From: Clostridia bacterium
GTDB taxonomy: Bacteria > Bacillota > Clostridia > Oscillospirales > Acutalibacteraceae
DNA: 64,000 nt
Reading direction: 5' to 3'
Assembly (NCBI GenBank): GCA_017433225.1
Contig: JAFRHS010000010.1
Span: forward strand, 1-64,000
Numbering within the stretch: the stretch's first letter is position 1; every line of letters starts with the position of its first letter. A program made the position numbers and the translations under genes. The notes below the pieces were generated by a model, which was given only the letters and a program-made list of their open reading frames with translations, did not search any database and was not told the DNA's origin. This document shows, in pieces, positions 1 through 8,494 of this stretch.

Positions 1-43
1 CTATATATATTTTTACAACAATGAGCGCATCCAGACAAGTACA

Positions 44-111
44 AAACTGACACCGCTGGAATTGCGGTGCCAGTTTGCAGCTTAGCTATTGCCCTACAGG
101 GGGGCTTTTTT
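44..111 (+). terminator. Hairpin followed by probable terminator, tail of an upstream transcript
   Basis: A 13-bp stem (44-56 with 64-76, one G-U pair) is followed by a short GC stem (91-94 with 102-105) and a run of six T. This looks like the 3' end of a transcript entering from the left edge, either a gene or a small RNA. Nothing else is seen between here and 197. Confidence 0.5.
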
Positions 112-197
112 GTGCAGTCCGAATAAAATGGTTCGGTTCAGTTCCGGGGGCGTTCTCTTTTTTGGTTTCAGGTTTAGGTATCTATGTTTGAGAGGTT

Positions 198-3050
198 TTA
201 TTTCTTCCAGATGTTGTCGACTGTGCTCACGACCTTGTTCTTCGTGATCCTGGCGACCTTCTTGACCTCATGGGTGCCGGCGGTCAGGAAGCGGGTCTTG
301 TAAGGCGTGACGTTGGAGTGCTCCGGATGGTCTCTGACCAGGTGGATGGCATCGAACATGCAGCGGGTGGTGCAGATACCGCAGCCGATGCAGCGGCTCG
401 GGTCGACGTAGGAGGCACCGCACTGCAGGCAGCGGGATGCTTCGATGCGGACCTGGCCCTCGTCGAGGGTGCCGCTGTGGTCTTCAAAGTCCATCTTGTA
501 TTCGCTCTTCGGAGCCGGGGACTGTCTGCCGGACATATCATAGTTGTAGGGCAGTGCCACGTTTTCTTTGTCGAACTCAAACAGGTCGTGGGGGTCACGG
601 CCCAGAGTGAGGTCATTGGTAAGCAGGAAGCGCTGGATGGACTCGGAGCCCTCTTTGCCCTCTGCAATGGCGTCGATCAGGAAGCGCGGTCCGTGATAGA
701 CATCGCCGCCGACGAAGATGTCGGGGACCGAGGTCTGGAAGCTGCGCGCGTCAGCCTTCGGGTAGTTGCCGTGGACATATTCCATAGCCTCGCCTTCCAG
801 CATGGTGCCCCAGTCGATCGCCTGACCGATGGCAAAGATCACCTTCGTGCAGGAGATGGTCATGGTATCTTCTTCATCGTATTCCGGGCTGAACTTTCCG
901 GTCGCCGGATCGATGGTGCGCAGGCACTTTTTGAAGAGGACGCCCTTGACGTTGCCCTTCTCGTCCTTCAGAACTTCCTTCGGTCCCCAGCTGTTCTGGA
1001 TGAAGATGTCATCGCCGAGGGTCTCGGAGATCTCATCTTTCTTCGCGGGCATCTCTTCTCTGGACTCGAGGGAGATCATGGTGACCTTGGAGGCACCGAA
1101 CCGTTTTGCCGTGCGGGCCACGTCGACCGCAACGTTACCGCCGCCGACCACGACGACTTCGTCATCCATCTTCTGGGTGAGGTCATCCGCAGCTTTCTTC
1201 AGGAAACTGACGGCATAGTCGATACCGTTGGCGTCTTCACCGGGGATCCCGGCCTGACGGGCGCCCTGGCATCCGATCGCGATGTAGAATGCTTCATAAC
1301 CTTCTTCACGGAGCTGTTTCAAAGTGACATCCTTGCCGACTTCGACGCCGCATTTGATCTCGGCACCGAGGAGGCGGATGACTTCGACTTCAGCCTGGAC
1401 GACGTCTTTCTGCAGTTTGTAAGACGGAATGCCGTACTGCATCATGCCGCCTGGCAAGTCGTTCTTTTCAAAGACGGTGGGTTTGTAACCGGCTTTGGCC
1501 AGGTAGAAGGCGCAGGAAAGACCGGCGGGACCGGCACCGATGATGGCGATCTTTCTCTTCGAGAATTTATCATTGTTCGCCGCAATGAGTTTTTCGGGGA
1601 CGCAGCGGGTCTCTTCGCCGAGGTCGAGCTCGGAAACATATTTCTTGATGTCGTCGATCGCGATGGGCTCATCGAACAGGCCGCGGGTGCAAGCATCTTC
1701 GCAGCGCTTGTTGCATACTCTGCCGCAGACGGCCGGGAACGGGTTCTCTTTCTTGATGAGTTCAAGAGCTTCCGCATAACGGCCCTGGCGGGCAAGTTTG
1801 ACATATCCTTCGACCGCGATGTGCGCGGGGCAGGCAGTCTTACAGGGCGCTGTACCCATGTCATAGCAGTTGGTCCGATGGGTGTCTCTCCAATAGATGT
1901 CCCACTTGGATTTATCCCAGATGATATGGTTGTCGACACAGTCGGATACCGGGAATTCCGGGCTGGACCCGTCTTTGTACTTCAGGCGCTGGCCCAGTTT
2001 GACCGCACCGGCCGGGCAGACTTCCACGCAGCCGCCGCAGGCAACGCAGTTGTCCTGGTTGACTTTTGCGGTGTAGGAAGAACGGGACATATTCGGGGTG
2101 TTGAAGAGCTGGGAGGAACGGATCGCGAGGCAAGCGTTCTTGTCGCAGTTACAGATGATGTAAGCGCCGTCGCCGCCCTCCTGGGCCGTGATCTGATGGA
2201 CGAAACCGTTGTCTTCGGCTCGCTGAATGATCTCCTCTGCTTTTTCGCGGGTGATCAGGTGGCCCTTCCCGGTCTCCGCAAGATAATCTGCGAAGGTACC
2301 CAGGCCAAGGCACCAGTCATCCGGGTCGTCGACCGAGCCGTTGTTGTCGAGGATGGTATGGGTGACACGGCAGACACAGGGCATGGCAGCATACTTGTCT
2401 ACTCGATCCAGGTGGTAACTGAGATGTTCTACAGGAACCGAGATGTTGCTGGCGTTCACTTCTTTTTCAACGGGGACGACGTGCATGCCGATACCGCTAT
2501 TGCCGGGTGCGATCATAGAGCCCAGCTGGCCGATGGGGATGTATCCGTTTCGGTCGAAGAAGTTGACCATCGTCTTGTGTTTGATGGCGTTACTGACGGG
2601 GTTGTCGAGGTAAGAGTGGAGGGCACCCCACTCGCCCATGCCGACGATGACGGGAGGCACGACGTAAAGACGTTCCCCCTTGTCATTGTAGCCATACTCC
2701 AGGAACCCTCGGCAGGACATATCAAACAGCTGTTCGTCCAGGGACTCACGGGTGTACTGGGGAAGTTTTTTGAGAAGATCGTCTACGGTAAACCGTTTCA
2801 TCTTCTTCAGTTTAAGGCCGATCTTGGCCTGCTCCGGGGTGAGCATATGGGACAGACCATAATACTCGGAACTCGCCCCATTGATCCAGCCGATGCGGTC
2901 GGTGATCTTATAGCCGAGTTTGATGTAGTCCTTATTGACGTCCTTTTTGTCCGGGATCGGATCGTCGACGCGGAAGCGGATGTCACTGTACTCTTTGACT
3001 TCCTCTACATACTTTTTCTTCGCTTCTTTGGAATCGAATTTGTAGATCAT
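198..3050 (-). CDS. Large GltD-like FAD/NAD(P) oxidoreductase with multiple Fe-S clusters
   Basis: A 950-residue cytoplasmic redox protein. An N-terminal half of about 330 residues has Cys clusters (PCVCRV; CNCDKNAC) but no fold I can name. Then come a ferredoxin motif (CVACGGCVEVCP, near residue 333), a GltB/GltD-type Fe-S domain (CKTACPAH; CGRVCNKRCEDAC), an FAD Rossmann motif (GAGPAGLSCA, near 505), an NAD(P) motif (GGGNVAVDVART, near 635) and a C-terminal ferredoxin motif (CIGCGICTTRC, near 885). The second half matches the glutamate synthase small subunit / NfnB superfamily, which moves electrons between NAD(P)H and Fe-S partners. The start at 3050 is chosen because AAGGAAGGAG lies 6 nt upstream; upstream in-frame codons lack a site. 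It is divergent from a TetR regulator, which may control it. The true substrate is unknown. Confidence 0.85.
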   Translation of the reverse strand: MIYKFDSKEAKKKYVEEVKEYSDIRFRVDDPIPDKKDVNKDYIKLGYKITDRIGWINGASSEYYGLSHMLTPEQAKIGLKLKKMKRFTVDDLLKKLPQYTRESLDEQLFDMSCRGFLEYGYNDKGERLYVVPPVIVGMGEWGALHSYLDNPVSNAIKHKTMVNFFDRNGYIPIGQLGSMIAPGNSGIGMHVVPVEKEVNASNISVPVEHLSYHLDRVDKYAAMPCVCRVTHTILDNNGSVDDPDDWCLGLGTFADYLAETGKGHLITREKAEEIIQRAEDNGFVHQITAQEGGDGAYIICNCDKNACLAIRSSQLFNTPNMSRSSYTAKVNQDNCVACGGCVEVCPAGAVKLGQRLKYKDGSSPEFPVSDCVDNHIIWDKSKWDIYWRDTHRTNCYDMGTAPCKTACPAHIAVEGYVKLARQGRYAEALELIKKENPFPAVCGRVCNKRCEDACTRGLFDEPIAIDDIKKYVSELDLGEETRCVPEKLIAANNDKFSKRKIAIIGAGPAGLSCAFYLAKAGYKPTVFEKNDLPGGMMQYGIPSYKLQKDVVQAEVEVIRLLGAEIKCGVEVGKDVTLKQLREEGYEAFYIAIGCQGARQAGIPGEDANGIDYAVSFLKKAADDLTQKMDDEVVVVGGGNVAVDVARTAKRFGASKVTMISLESREEMPAKKDEISETLGDDIFIQNSWGPKEVLKDEKGNVKGVLFKKCLRTIDPATGKFSPEYDEEDTMTISCTKVIFAIGQAIDWGTMLEGEAMEYVHGNYPKADARSFQTSVPDIFVGGDVYHGPRFLIDAIAEGKEGSESIQRFLLTNDLTLGRDPHDLFEFDKENVALPYNYDMSGRQSPAPKSEYKMDFEDHSGTLDEGQVRIEASRCLQCGASYVDPSRCIGCGICTTRCMFDAIHLVRDHPEHSNVTPYKTRFLTAGTHEVKKVARITKNKVVSTVDNIWKK

Positions 3051-3187
3051 AGAATACTCCTTCCTTTTCATAAAATACCTAACCATATTCTCTGTCTTCA
3101 ATTTAGCAAACTTTGCCACGCGGTGAGACTCCCAGAACTGGGGATGTGTTGCTATCCTCCCCACGTTCTTCAAAATGACGAAAAATA

Positions 3188-3233
3188 CCACACATTCGAA
3201 AATGTGTGGAAGACTGCTAAATCGTGTTATAAT
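3188..3233 (+). promoter_or_regulatory. Palindromic operator and -10 box upstream of the TetR gene
   Basis: A perfect inverted repeat (CCACACATT, CGAA loop, AATGTGTGG; 3188-3209) sits where the -35 of a promoter with -10 TATAAT (3228-3233) would fall. The layout fits TetR autoregulation and could also act on the divergent flavoprotein gene. Inference from position only. Confidence 0.6.
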
Positions 3234-3269
3234 TCTGTTTGGAGATATCTATAAAAAAGGAGGCACGGT

Positions 3270-3839
3270 ATGGCAAACAGTCAGATCATGAAAGAGGCCA
3301 TTGGAGCAAAAACCAAAGAACTCCTGCGCAAACAGACCCTCGACAAGATCACGGTCAGCGGCATCTGCGAGAAGACCGGGATCGACCGCAAGACGTTTTA
3401 CCGCTATTTCAAAGACAAATATGAAGTCGTCGAGTGGATCTACCTTCACGACTACTTTGAGAAGACCGATGCGACCGAAGACTGGAACATGTGGGATTAT
3501 TTCACAGAGGTCGCAAGACAGGTCTATGCCGAAAAAGAGTGGTTCCTCAATGCGTTCCGCTCTGAGGGACAGAACTCTTTTCGCGATTCGTTCGTGAAGC
3601 TCTTCATGCCGATCGCCATGGAGGAGTACCGGGAGTGCTTCAGTTCCGAAGATATGGAACAGTTCTTCATCCGAAACACACTGTACATGGCTTTCGACGC
3701 CTTCGAGAAATGGTTCACCACTTCCACTTACCCCTCCATTGAGGAATTTCTGGAAGAGTTCAAGCAGAGCTGCCATCAGTTCTACGTCAAGACAGGAGAA
3801 AACCTGCAAAAGAGCATAGACAGAGACGAAACCCATTGA
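3270..3839 (+). CDS. TetR/AcrR family transcriptional regulator
   Basis: A 189-residue protein. The N-terminal helix-turn-helix is typical of TetR (TVSGICEKTGIDRKTFYRYF, about residues 28-47), followed by an all-helical ligand domain rich in aromatics, as in the DhaS-like/TetR_C group. An AAAGGAGG site precedes the ATG. It is transcribed away from the Fe-S flavoprotein gene across a 219-nt gap that holds a palindrome, so local control and autoregulation are the likely roles. The effector is not predictable. Confidence 0.88.
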   Translation: MANSQIMKEAIGAKTKELLRKQTLDKITVSGICEKTGIDRKTFYRYFKDKYEVVEWIYLHDYFEKTDATEDWNMWDYFTEVARQVYAEKEWFLNAFRSEGQNSFRDSFVKLFMPIAMEEYRECFSSEDMEQFFIRNTLYMAFDAFEKWFTTSTYPSIEEFLEEFKQSCHQFYVKTGENLQKSIDRDETH

Positions 3840-3847
3840 CATTACAG

Positions 3848-3880
3848 AAAAAGACCCGCGTCACAGGCACGGGTCTTTTT
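3848..3880. terminator. Bidirectional terminator between convergent genes
   Basis: An 11-bp stem (AAAAAGACCCG paired with CGGGTCTTTTT) has A and T runs on both flanks and serves the TetR gene (+) and the HTH gene (-). Confidence 0.85.
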
Positions 3881-3895
3881 ATATTGTTTTGTTAT

Positions 3896-4408
3896 TCAGC
3901 GTTTCGCCCGCAGGGCGTCATATGCCTCTTTGTCGATGCGTCCGGAGGAGAGCATCTCTTCGGACCAGAGCTGGAGGGTGTCGACCGTCATGGCCATGCG
4001 TTCGAGGTTCTCCTGGATGTGCACGAAGTCCTCGAGTTCGTCGGACTGGATCTCGCCGTCGGCCGAGATGTCGATGAGCCGCTCCTGGTCCCGCTGCAGG
4101 GAGTTGAGCGAGGCGAGCATCTCGAGGACGATCTGTGATAGGTCCTTGAGGTCGAGCTCCGGCACGTACTTCTGTCCGATAGGGCATTCGTGGCTGCAGT
4201 ACCAGTTATTGAGCTGGGGCGATGCATAGCCTTCCGCCATCAGGAGCACGTCTTCGGGATGCGCCTGGGTCTTGCCGTTTTCGATCTTCTCGATGCGGTC
4301 CGGGGACATGCCGACGAGGATGTCAGCCGCCTTTTCTCGGGTCAGTCCAAGTTCCTCCCGTTTGAGCTGGTAGATGCTTTTGTTTTCTTTCGTCGATGCT
4401 CTTCCCAT
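3896..4408 (-). CDS. HTH (XRE-type) regulator with a Cys motif and helical C-terminus
   Basis: A 170-residue protein. The N-terminal HTH (LGLTREKAADILVGMSPDRI, then ENGK) is followed by a short Cys segment (WYCSHECPIG, about 78-87) and a helical tail that looks coiled-coil (DLKDLSQIVLEML onward). The function of the Cys pair is unknown; metal or redox sensing is possible. The start at 4408 is preferred because GGGAGGAA lies 8 nt upstream and the -10 TATAAT (4432-4437) lies just beyond; the in-frame ATG at 4429 has no site. It is divergent from azlCD with overlapping promoters, so it may regulate that exporter. Confidence 0.8.
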   Translation of the reverse strand: MGRASTKENKSIYQLKREELGLTREKAADILVGMSPDRIEKIENGKTQAHPEDVLLMAEGYASPQLNNWYCSHECPIGQKYVPELDLKDLSQIVLEMLASLNSLQRDQERLIDISADGEIQSDELEDFVHIQENLERMAMTVDTLQLWSEEMLSSGRIDKEAYDALRAKR

Positions 4409-4423
4409 AGATGCATTCCTCCC

Positions 4424-4452
4424 TTGCATTCATTATAACAGAGTGGTATATT
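4424..4452 (+). promoter_or_regulatory. azlC promoter overlapping the divergent HTH-gene promoter
   Basis: On the plus strand TTGCAT (4424-4429), a 17-nt spacer and TATATT (4447-4452). On the minus strand a TATAAT -10 (4432-4437) lies inside the same spacer. Overlapping divergent promoters suggest that one regulator affects both. Confidence 0.6.
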
Positions 4453-4487
4453 TTTTGGGCAACGTTTTTAGGGAGGAGGGCGATGTA

Positions 4488-5252
4488 ATGACCGCCGAAC
4501 ACAAGCTGGACATCCGGGACGGTCTGCGCGACTCCGTCCCCATCGCCATCGGCTACTTTGCCGTCGCGCTTGCCCTCGGCATCACTGCCCGCCAGGCGGG
4601 CATCACGCCGTTCCAGGGGTTCCTGTCTTCCTTCCTCAACCGGACGTCCACCGGCGAATTCGCCGGCTACCGGCTGGTCCTCGAGCAGGCGCCGTACATC
4701 GCCATGTTCGTCATGACCCTCATCGTCAACGCCCGGTACATCCTCATGAGCGCCGCCCTGAGCCAGCGCATCCCGGCAGGGACGCCGTTGTGGCAGCGGT
4801 GCATCATGGCCTTCGGCATCACCGATGAGATCTTCGGGGCCACCATCCTGCGCAACAAACCGGTCTCGGTCTGGTACAGTTTCTGCTGCGCCACACCGGC
4901 CGCCCTCGGCTGGGCCGCGGGCGACGCCACCGGCATCCTGCTCGGCAACGTCCTGCCGGACCGCGTGGTCCTCGCTCTGGGCGTCGCGCTCTACGGCATG
5001 TTCATCGCCGTGTTCATCCCGCCCGCGAGGAAGAGCAAGATCATTGCGGTGCTCGTCCTCGTGTCCTTCGCGCTGAGCTGGATCTTTACCAAAGTGGCGC
5101 CCCTCTCCCACCTGTCTTCCGGCAACCGGATCATCATCCTGACGGTGGTCATTGCGGGTGTGGCATCAGTTCTATTCCCGTATGACGGAGACGATGAGCT
5201 CGCCGAAGGCGAAGCCCTCGACCTCTCGGAAAGTGAGGCCGGCCATGCATAA
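4488..5252 (+). CDS. azlC: Branched-chain amino acid exporter large subunit AzlC
   Basis: A 254-residue membrane protein. The N-terminal region (RDSVPIAIGYFAVALALG) and the segment FVMTLIVNARYILMSAALSQ are typical of AzlC (BrnF), which with AzlD exports branched-chain amino acids and analogues. Several hydrophobic segments span the whole length. GGGAGGAGGG precedes the ATG at 4488. Its end overlaps the azlD start by 8 nt, so the two are translationally coupled. An HTH regulator is divergently encoded. Confidence 0.92.
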   Translation: MTAEHKLDIRDGLRDSVPIAIGYFAVALALGITARQAGITPFQGFLSSFLNRTSTGEFAGYRLVLEQAPYIAMFVMTLIVNARYILMSAALSQRIPAGTPLWQRCIMAFGITDEIFGATILRNKPVSVWYSFCCATPAALGWAAGDATGILLGNVLPDRVVLALGVALYGMFIAVFIPPARKSKIIAVLVLVSFALSWIFTKVAPLSHLSSGNRIIILTVVIAGVASVLFPYDGDDELAEGEALDLSESEAGHA

Positions 5253-5547
5253 CAACTACCTCTACATCCTCATCATGTTTGCGGTCACCTACGCCATCCG
5301 CGTCGTGCCGATGACCCTCATCCGCAAGCCCATCGAGAACCGATTCATCAAGTCGTTCCTCTACTACGTCCCGTACGTGACCCTCGCGGTCATGACGTTC
5401 CCCGCCATCGTCGACGCCTCGGGCGCCTGGTGGGTCGGCGCGCTCGCCCTCATCGCAGGTGCGGTCGCCGCCTGGTTCGGCGCTGGCCTCTTCCCCGTCG
5501 CCGCCATCTGCTGCGGCATCGTGTTCGCCTGCTCGTTCTTACTCTGA
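5245..5547 (+). CDS. azlD: Branched-chain amino acid exporter small subunit AzlD
   Basis: A 100-residue protein with about four membrane segments and the AzlD signature (TYAIRVVPMTLIRKPIENRF, then YYVPYVTLAVMTFPAI). It is the partner of AzlC. The ATG lies inside the azlC stop region (8-nt overlap) behind AAGTGAGG. A strong terminator follows, so azlCD is a two-gene operon. Confidence 0.92.
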   Translation: MHNNYLYILIMFAVTYAIRVVPMTLIRKPIENRFIKSFLYYVPYVTLAVMTFPAIVDASGAWWVGALALIAGAVAAWFGAGLFPVAAICCGIVFACSFLL

Positions 5548-5572
5548 GGAAACTATCTGAAAAAACAAAAAA

Positions 5573-5600
5573 CCGAAGCATCCGGAGATGCTTCGGTTTT
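5573..5600. terminator. Bidirectional terminator after azlD
   Basis: A 10-bp perfect stem (CCGAAGCATC / GATGCTTCGG) with a T-run on the plus side and an A-run on the other side. It serves azlCD and the convergent PepSY gene. Confidence 0.9.
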
Positions 5601-5619
5601 CTTTTGTTCTGACGGGAAC

Positions 5620-6237
5620 TCAATCGTCGAGTTCCCAGCCTTCGACTTCGTAGTCGAGGATGTTGCCGGTGGTGGCGTCGATTTCATAGTCATACTCATT
5701 CTGACCGGTGACATAGAACTCGATGTCATAGATCCAGCGGCCGTCGTCCCGCTCCAGCTTTGCTTTGCTGAAGGTGACATCGTTCGCCTTCCGGCCGGCC
5801 TGCTTCAGGGCGATGGACTTTGCCTTTTCGACCGAAATGGTGTCTCCCGCGGCAGCGGCTTTCTGTGTGGCGGCCGTGTTCGCCTTCTGCTTCTTTGCGG
5901 CCTTCTTCCCGTCTTTCTTTGCCGTCTCAGGCGTCATGACCGCTTCGGTCTGCTTTTTGATGATCTTGCCGTTCGTCGCGTTCACATCGTACTCATACTC
6001 CACGTTGTTCGCGATGAATTCGATCTCATAGACATATTTGCCATGTTCGAAATCGAAATCCGTCTTCGTGACGACTGCGTCTTTCTCTTTGACACCGGCG
6101 TCGATGAACGCGAAGTTGCGGGCGGCGTCCTCTGTGATCGCATTGCTGTGCGCGACCCGGTTCCCCGCAAATGCGGAACCCACACTCAGCATGAGGATAC
6201 AGACGACAGCGATGATGGTCATGGTGATTTTTTTCAT
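5620..6237 (-). CDS. Secreted protein with two PepSY domains
   Basis: A 205-residue protein with an N-terminal signal peptide (MKKITMTIIAVVCILMLSVG then SAFA). Two PepSY repeats follow: one around WYR-less FEHGKYVYEIEFIANNVEYE to ATNGKIIKK and one around DDGRWIYDIEFYVTGQNEYD to ATTGNILDYE, joined by a Lys/Ala-rich linker. PepSY domains often inhibit proteases or sense envelope state. It sits 84 nt downstream of a two-component system on the same strand, a common pairing, so it may be a sensor accessory or a target. AAGGAGG precedes the ATG. Confidence 0.87.
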   Translation of the reverse strand: MKKITMTIIAVVCILMLSVGSAFAGNRVAHSNAITEDAARNFAFIDAGVKEKDAVVTKTDFDFEHGKYVYEIEFIANNVEYEYDVNATNGKIIKKQTEAVMTPETAKKDGKKAAKKQKANTAATQKAAAAGDTISVEKAKSIALKQAGRKANDVTFSKAKLERDDGRWIYDIEFYVTGQNEYDYEIDATTGNILDYEVEGWELDD

Positions 6238-6321
6238 AAGATTACCTCCTTGTTGGGATGTGGGTCATCCCTGATTCACCCTCATTGTAGGGGCGAAAAA
6301 TGAGAGGATCATTAGAACGCG

Positions 6322-7719
6322 TCATTTTTTGAAAAAGACACGGAACGTGCTTCCGACACCCTCTTCGCTCTCCAGTTCCAGAGTGGCTCCGTGCAGTTCG
6401 GCGATCCGCTTTACCATAGAGAGCCCGAGGCCGGTGCCTTCGGTCGAACGAGACGAGTCAGCGCGGTAGAACCGGTCGAAGATCCGGATCTGCTCAGCCG
6501 TCGGGATGCCGATGCCGTCGTCCGAAACGGCAAGCTGTACATCGTCCGGGCCCTGCTTCAGGGAAACGGCGATGTGTCCGTCGTCCTTCCCGTACCGGTA
6601 AGCGTTGCTGATGAGGTTCTGGAGGAGCCGCGAGAGGAGCAAAGCGTTTCCGTTGACCATGACGCCGTCATCCACATCTGAGGTAAGTTGGATGCCACGG
6701 GTCCCGAGAAGCGCCATCTGGTCCGCGGTTTCTGCGGTCAGGGCGGAAAGGTCCACCGTTTCAAAGGGGTAGCGTTCCGCACCCTGGTCCATGCGGGTGT
6801 AATCGAGCATGTCGGCGATGAGCGTATTCATCTTCCGGCCCTGTTTTTGCACGACCTCGAGGGCTTCTTTGTACTCCTCTGCCGGACGGTCTTTTTCTAA
6901 AATGTAATCGGTCTGGGCGAGGATGACGGAAGTCGGGGTCCGCAGTTCGTGGGACGCGTCGGAGGTGAACTGCCTTTCACTGTCGAAGGAATGCTGAAGC
7001 CGGTCGAGCATCCGGTTGAACACCGTCGCCAGCTTCCCGACCTCATCCTTGGTCGTAACCGTTTCAATACGTCTCGTGAGGTCGTTGTCCTCGGCGATCT
7101 GTTCCGCGGTCTGCTGGATCTTCCGAACAGGAGCCAGCAGACGGTCCGCAAGGAACCAGCCGCTCAGAAGCGACAGCAGGAGGAGCAGGGGCAGCAAAAG
7201 TGCCGACAGCCGGGCGATCTCGTTCAGCTGTGCCGTATTCCTGGTCTCCGGCACCACGCCGCGGACCCAGAGTTCTCCATCCGTCAGGTTTTCAAGGTTG
7301 ACTTTCCGGTCGTAGAGGTCGTATCGGATGCCGTCCACTTTCAGACTCCAGGTGTAAGACTCGGAAAAAGCGGTGCCCTCCGTCTGGATCGCCAGCGGGT
7401 TGGAGCCGTAGAGCATGGTCCCGTCTTTCGAATAAAGAGCGGTCTCCACGTCGTTGACGACATCCATATAGCCGGGGTCGATCTTCAGGTATCCATCGTG
7501 ATAGGGAACATAGATATAGTCCGGCAGGTCTTCTTTCGCGCTGACATAGTCGATACTGTCGACATTCTCTTCCACGGTTCCGATGAGATAGTTGCGGACC
7601 GTGCTGCGAAGGACGGTCTGACTCGCCCCAAGGACGGCAGCCAGCGTAATGGCTACAACGGCGATTTGCGCCAGAGAGAACCAGAGCGTCAGTTTGAAGC
7701 GGATGCTGCGTTTCTTCAT
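6322..7719 (-). CDS. Sensor histidine kinase (HAMP, HisKA, HATPase)
   Basis: A 465-residue protein. TM1 is about 10-32, an extracytoplasmic sensor region runs to about 165, and TM2 (LLPLLLLLSLLSGWFLADRL) leads into a HAMP domain. The phosphoacceptor H-box is DASHELRTP (His near 257). ATPase boxes are N (NLISNAYRYG), G1 (DDGIGIP), F (FDRFYR) and G2 (GTGLGLSMV). It is an ArlS/CusS-like class I kinase. Its start overlaps the response regulator stop by 4 nt (ATGA). The signal is unknown; a downstream PepSY protein may modulate it. Confidence 0.93.
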   Translation of the reverse strand: MKKRSIRFKLTLWFSLAQIAVVAITLAAVLGASQTVLRSTVRNYLIGTVEENVDSIDYVSAKEDLPDYIYVPYHDGYLKIDPGYMDVVNDVETALYSKDGTMLYGSNPLAIQTEGTAFSESYTWSLKVDGIRYDLYDRKVNLENLTDGELWVRGVVPETRNTAQLNEIARLSALLLPLLLLLSLLSGWFLADRLLAPVRKIQQTAEQIAEDNDLTRRIETVTTKDEVGKLATVFNRMLDRLQHSFDSERQFTSDASHELRTPTSVILAQTDYILEKDRPAEEYKEALEVVQKQGRKMNTLIADMLDYTRMDQGAERYPFETVDLSALTAETADQMALLGTRGIQLTSDVDDGVMVNGNALLLSRLLQNLISNAYRYGKDDGHIAVSLKQGPDDVQLAVSDDGIGIPTAEQIRIFDRFYRADSSRSTEGTGLGLSMVKRIAELHGATLELESEEGVGSTFRVFFKK

Positions 7720-8405
7720 GGTGCATCGCCCTCGCTTTCCTCCCGAAGGACATACCCGACACCGCGGACGGTGTGGATGAGTTTCGGTTCGAACCCGTCA
7801 TCCACCTTTTTGCGCAGGTAGCGGATGTAGACATCGACGACATTGGTGCCGCCTTCGTAGTCGGCGTTCCATATGTGGTCTTCGATCTGCTCCCGGGTCA
7901 GGACCAGGTTCTTGTTGTGGAGCAGATAAGAGAGAAGTGCATATTCCTTGGCAGAGAGTTCGATCGTCTTCCCTGCTCTGGTGACGGTGTGGGCGCGGAG
8001 ATCCATCGTAAGGTCTGCCGCCGTGAGGGTGCTCGACTGCGTGTCATAGGAGCGGCGTGTGAGAGCCCGGACCCGCGCCATCAGCTCTTCCATGGAGAAC
8101 GGCTTTACGAGGTAATCGCTTGCGCCGAGGTCAAGGCCGTGGACCCGGTCGCTGACGGCATCGCGCGCGGTCAGGAACAGGACCGGCGTATCGATGCCCT
8201 GCTTCCGCATGTTCTCCAAAACGGCGAACCCGTCTGCTTTCGGCATCATGACATCGAGGATGACCCCGTCGTAGTGGATGGCGGTCAGATAATCCATCGC
8301 CTCCACGCCGTCATAGCAGCTGTCGACGCTGTACCCTTCTTCGGTCAGCTTTTTTGTCAGGATCCGGTTGAGGTCCCTCTCATCTTCGGCAAATAACAAA
8401 CGCAT
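7716..8405 (-). CDS. OmpR-family response regulator
   Basis: A 229-residue protein. The receiver domain has the acidic pair (EDE, 7-9), phosphoacceptor Asp51 in LDVMMP, and the conserved Thr and Lys (FLTA; LVKPF). The C-terminal winged helix is complete (LSAKEYALLSYLL; VDVYIRYLRKKV; VRGVGYVL). It is first in the operon, coupled to its kinase by an ATGA overlap, behind AAAGGAGGTG. Its promoter carries TTTAAT repeats at an 11-bp step, suggesting autoregulation. The same kind of array lies before the SGNH and CotH genes nearby, which are candidate targets. Confidence 0.94.
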   Translation of the reverse strand: MRLLFAEDERDLNRILTKKLTEEGYSVDSCYDGVEAMDYLTAIHYDGVILDVMMPKADGFAVLENMRKQGIDTPVLFLTARDAVSDRVHGLDLGASDYLVKPFSMEELMARVRALTRRSYDTQSSTLTAADLTMDLRAHTVTRAGKTIELSAKEYALLSYLLHNKNLVLTREQIEDHIWNADYEGGTNVVDVYIRYLRKKVDDGFEPKLIHTVRGVGYVLREESEGDAP

Positions 8406-8426
8406 GTCTGCACCTCCTTTCCTACC

Positions 8427-8458
8427 AGTATAAGGATTTTCATTAAAAATAGATTAAA
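8427..8458 (-). promoter_or_regulatory. Promoter with TTTAAT direct repeats before the response regulator
   Basis: On the minus strand two TTTAAT boxes (8453-8458 and 8442-8447, an 11-bp step) precede a -10 TATACT (8427-8432). OmpR-family regulators bind direct repeats at one-turn spacing, so autoregulation is inferred. Confidence 0.55.
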
Positions 8459-8461
8459 GCG

Positions 8462-8489
8462 AACCCCGGAGCCGACAGGTCCCGGGGTT
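8462..8489 (-). terminator. Terminator after the EamA transporter gene
   Basis: An 8-bp GC-rich stem (AACCCCGG / CCGGGGTT) lies just after the stop. The T-run on the minus strand is weak. Confidence 0.6.
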
Positions 8490-8494
8490 TGTGT

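Noticed and set aside
44..111. Possible tracrRNA-like tail
   Set aside because: The hairpin order resembles such tails, but there is no cas gene, repeat array or anti-repeat in the window.
270..3254. A 994-codon open frame on the plus strand
   Set aside because: It is antisense to the Fe-S flavoprotein and its translation has no domain motif or ribosome binding site; long shadows are expected in GC-rich DNA.
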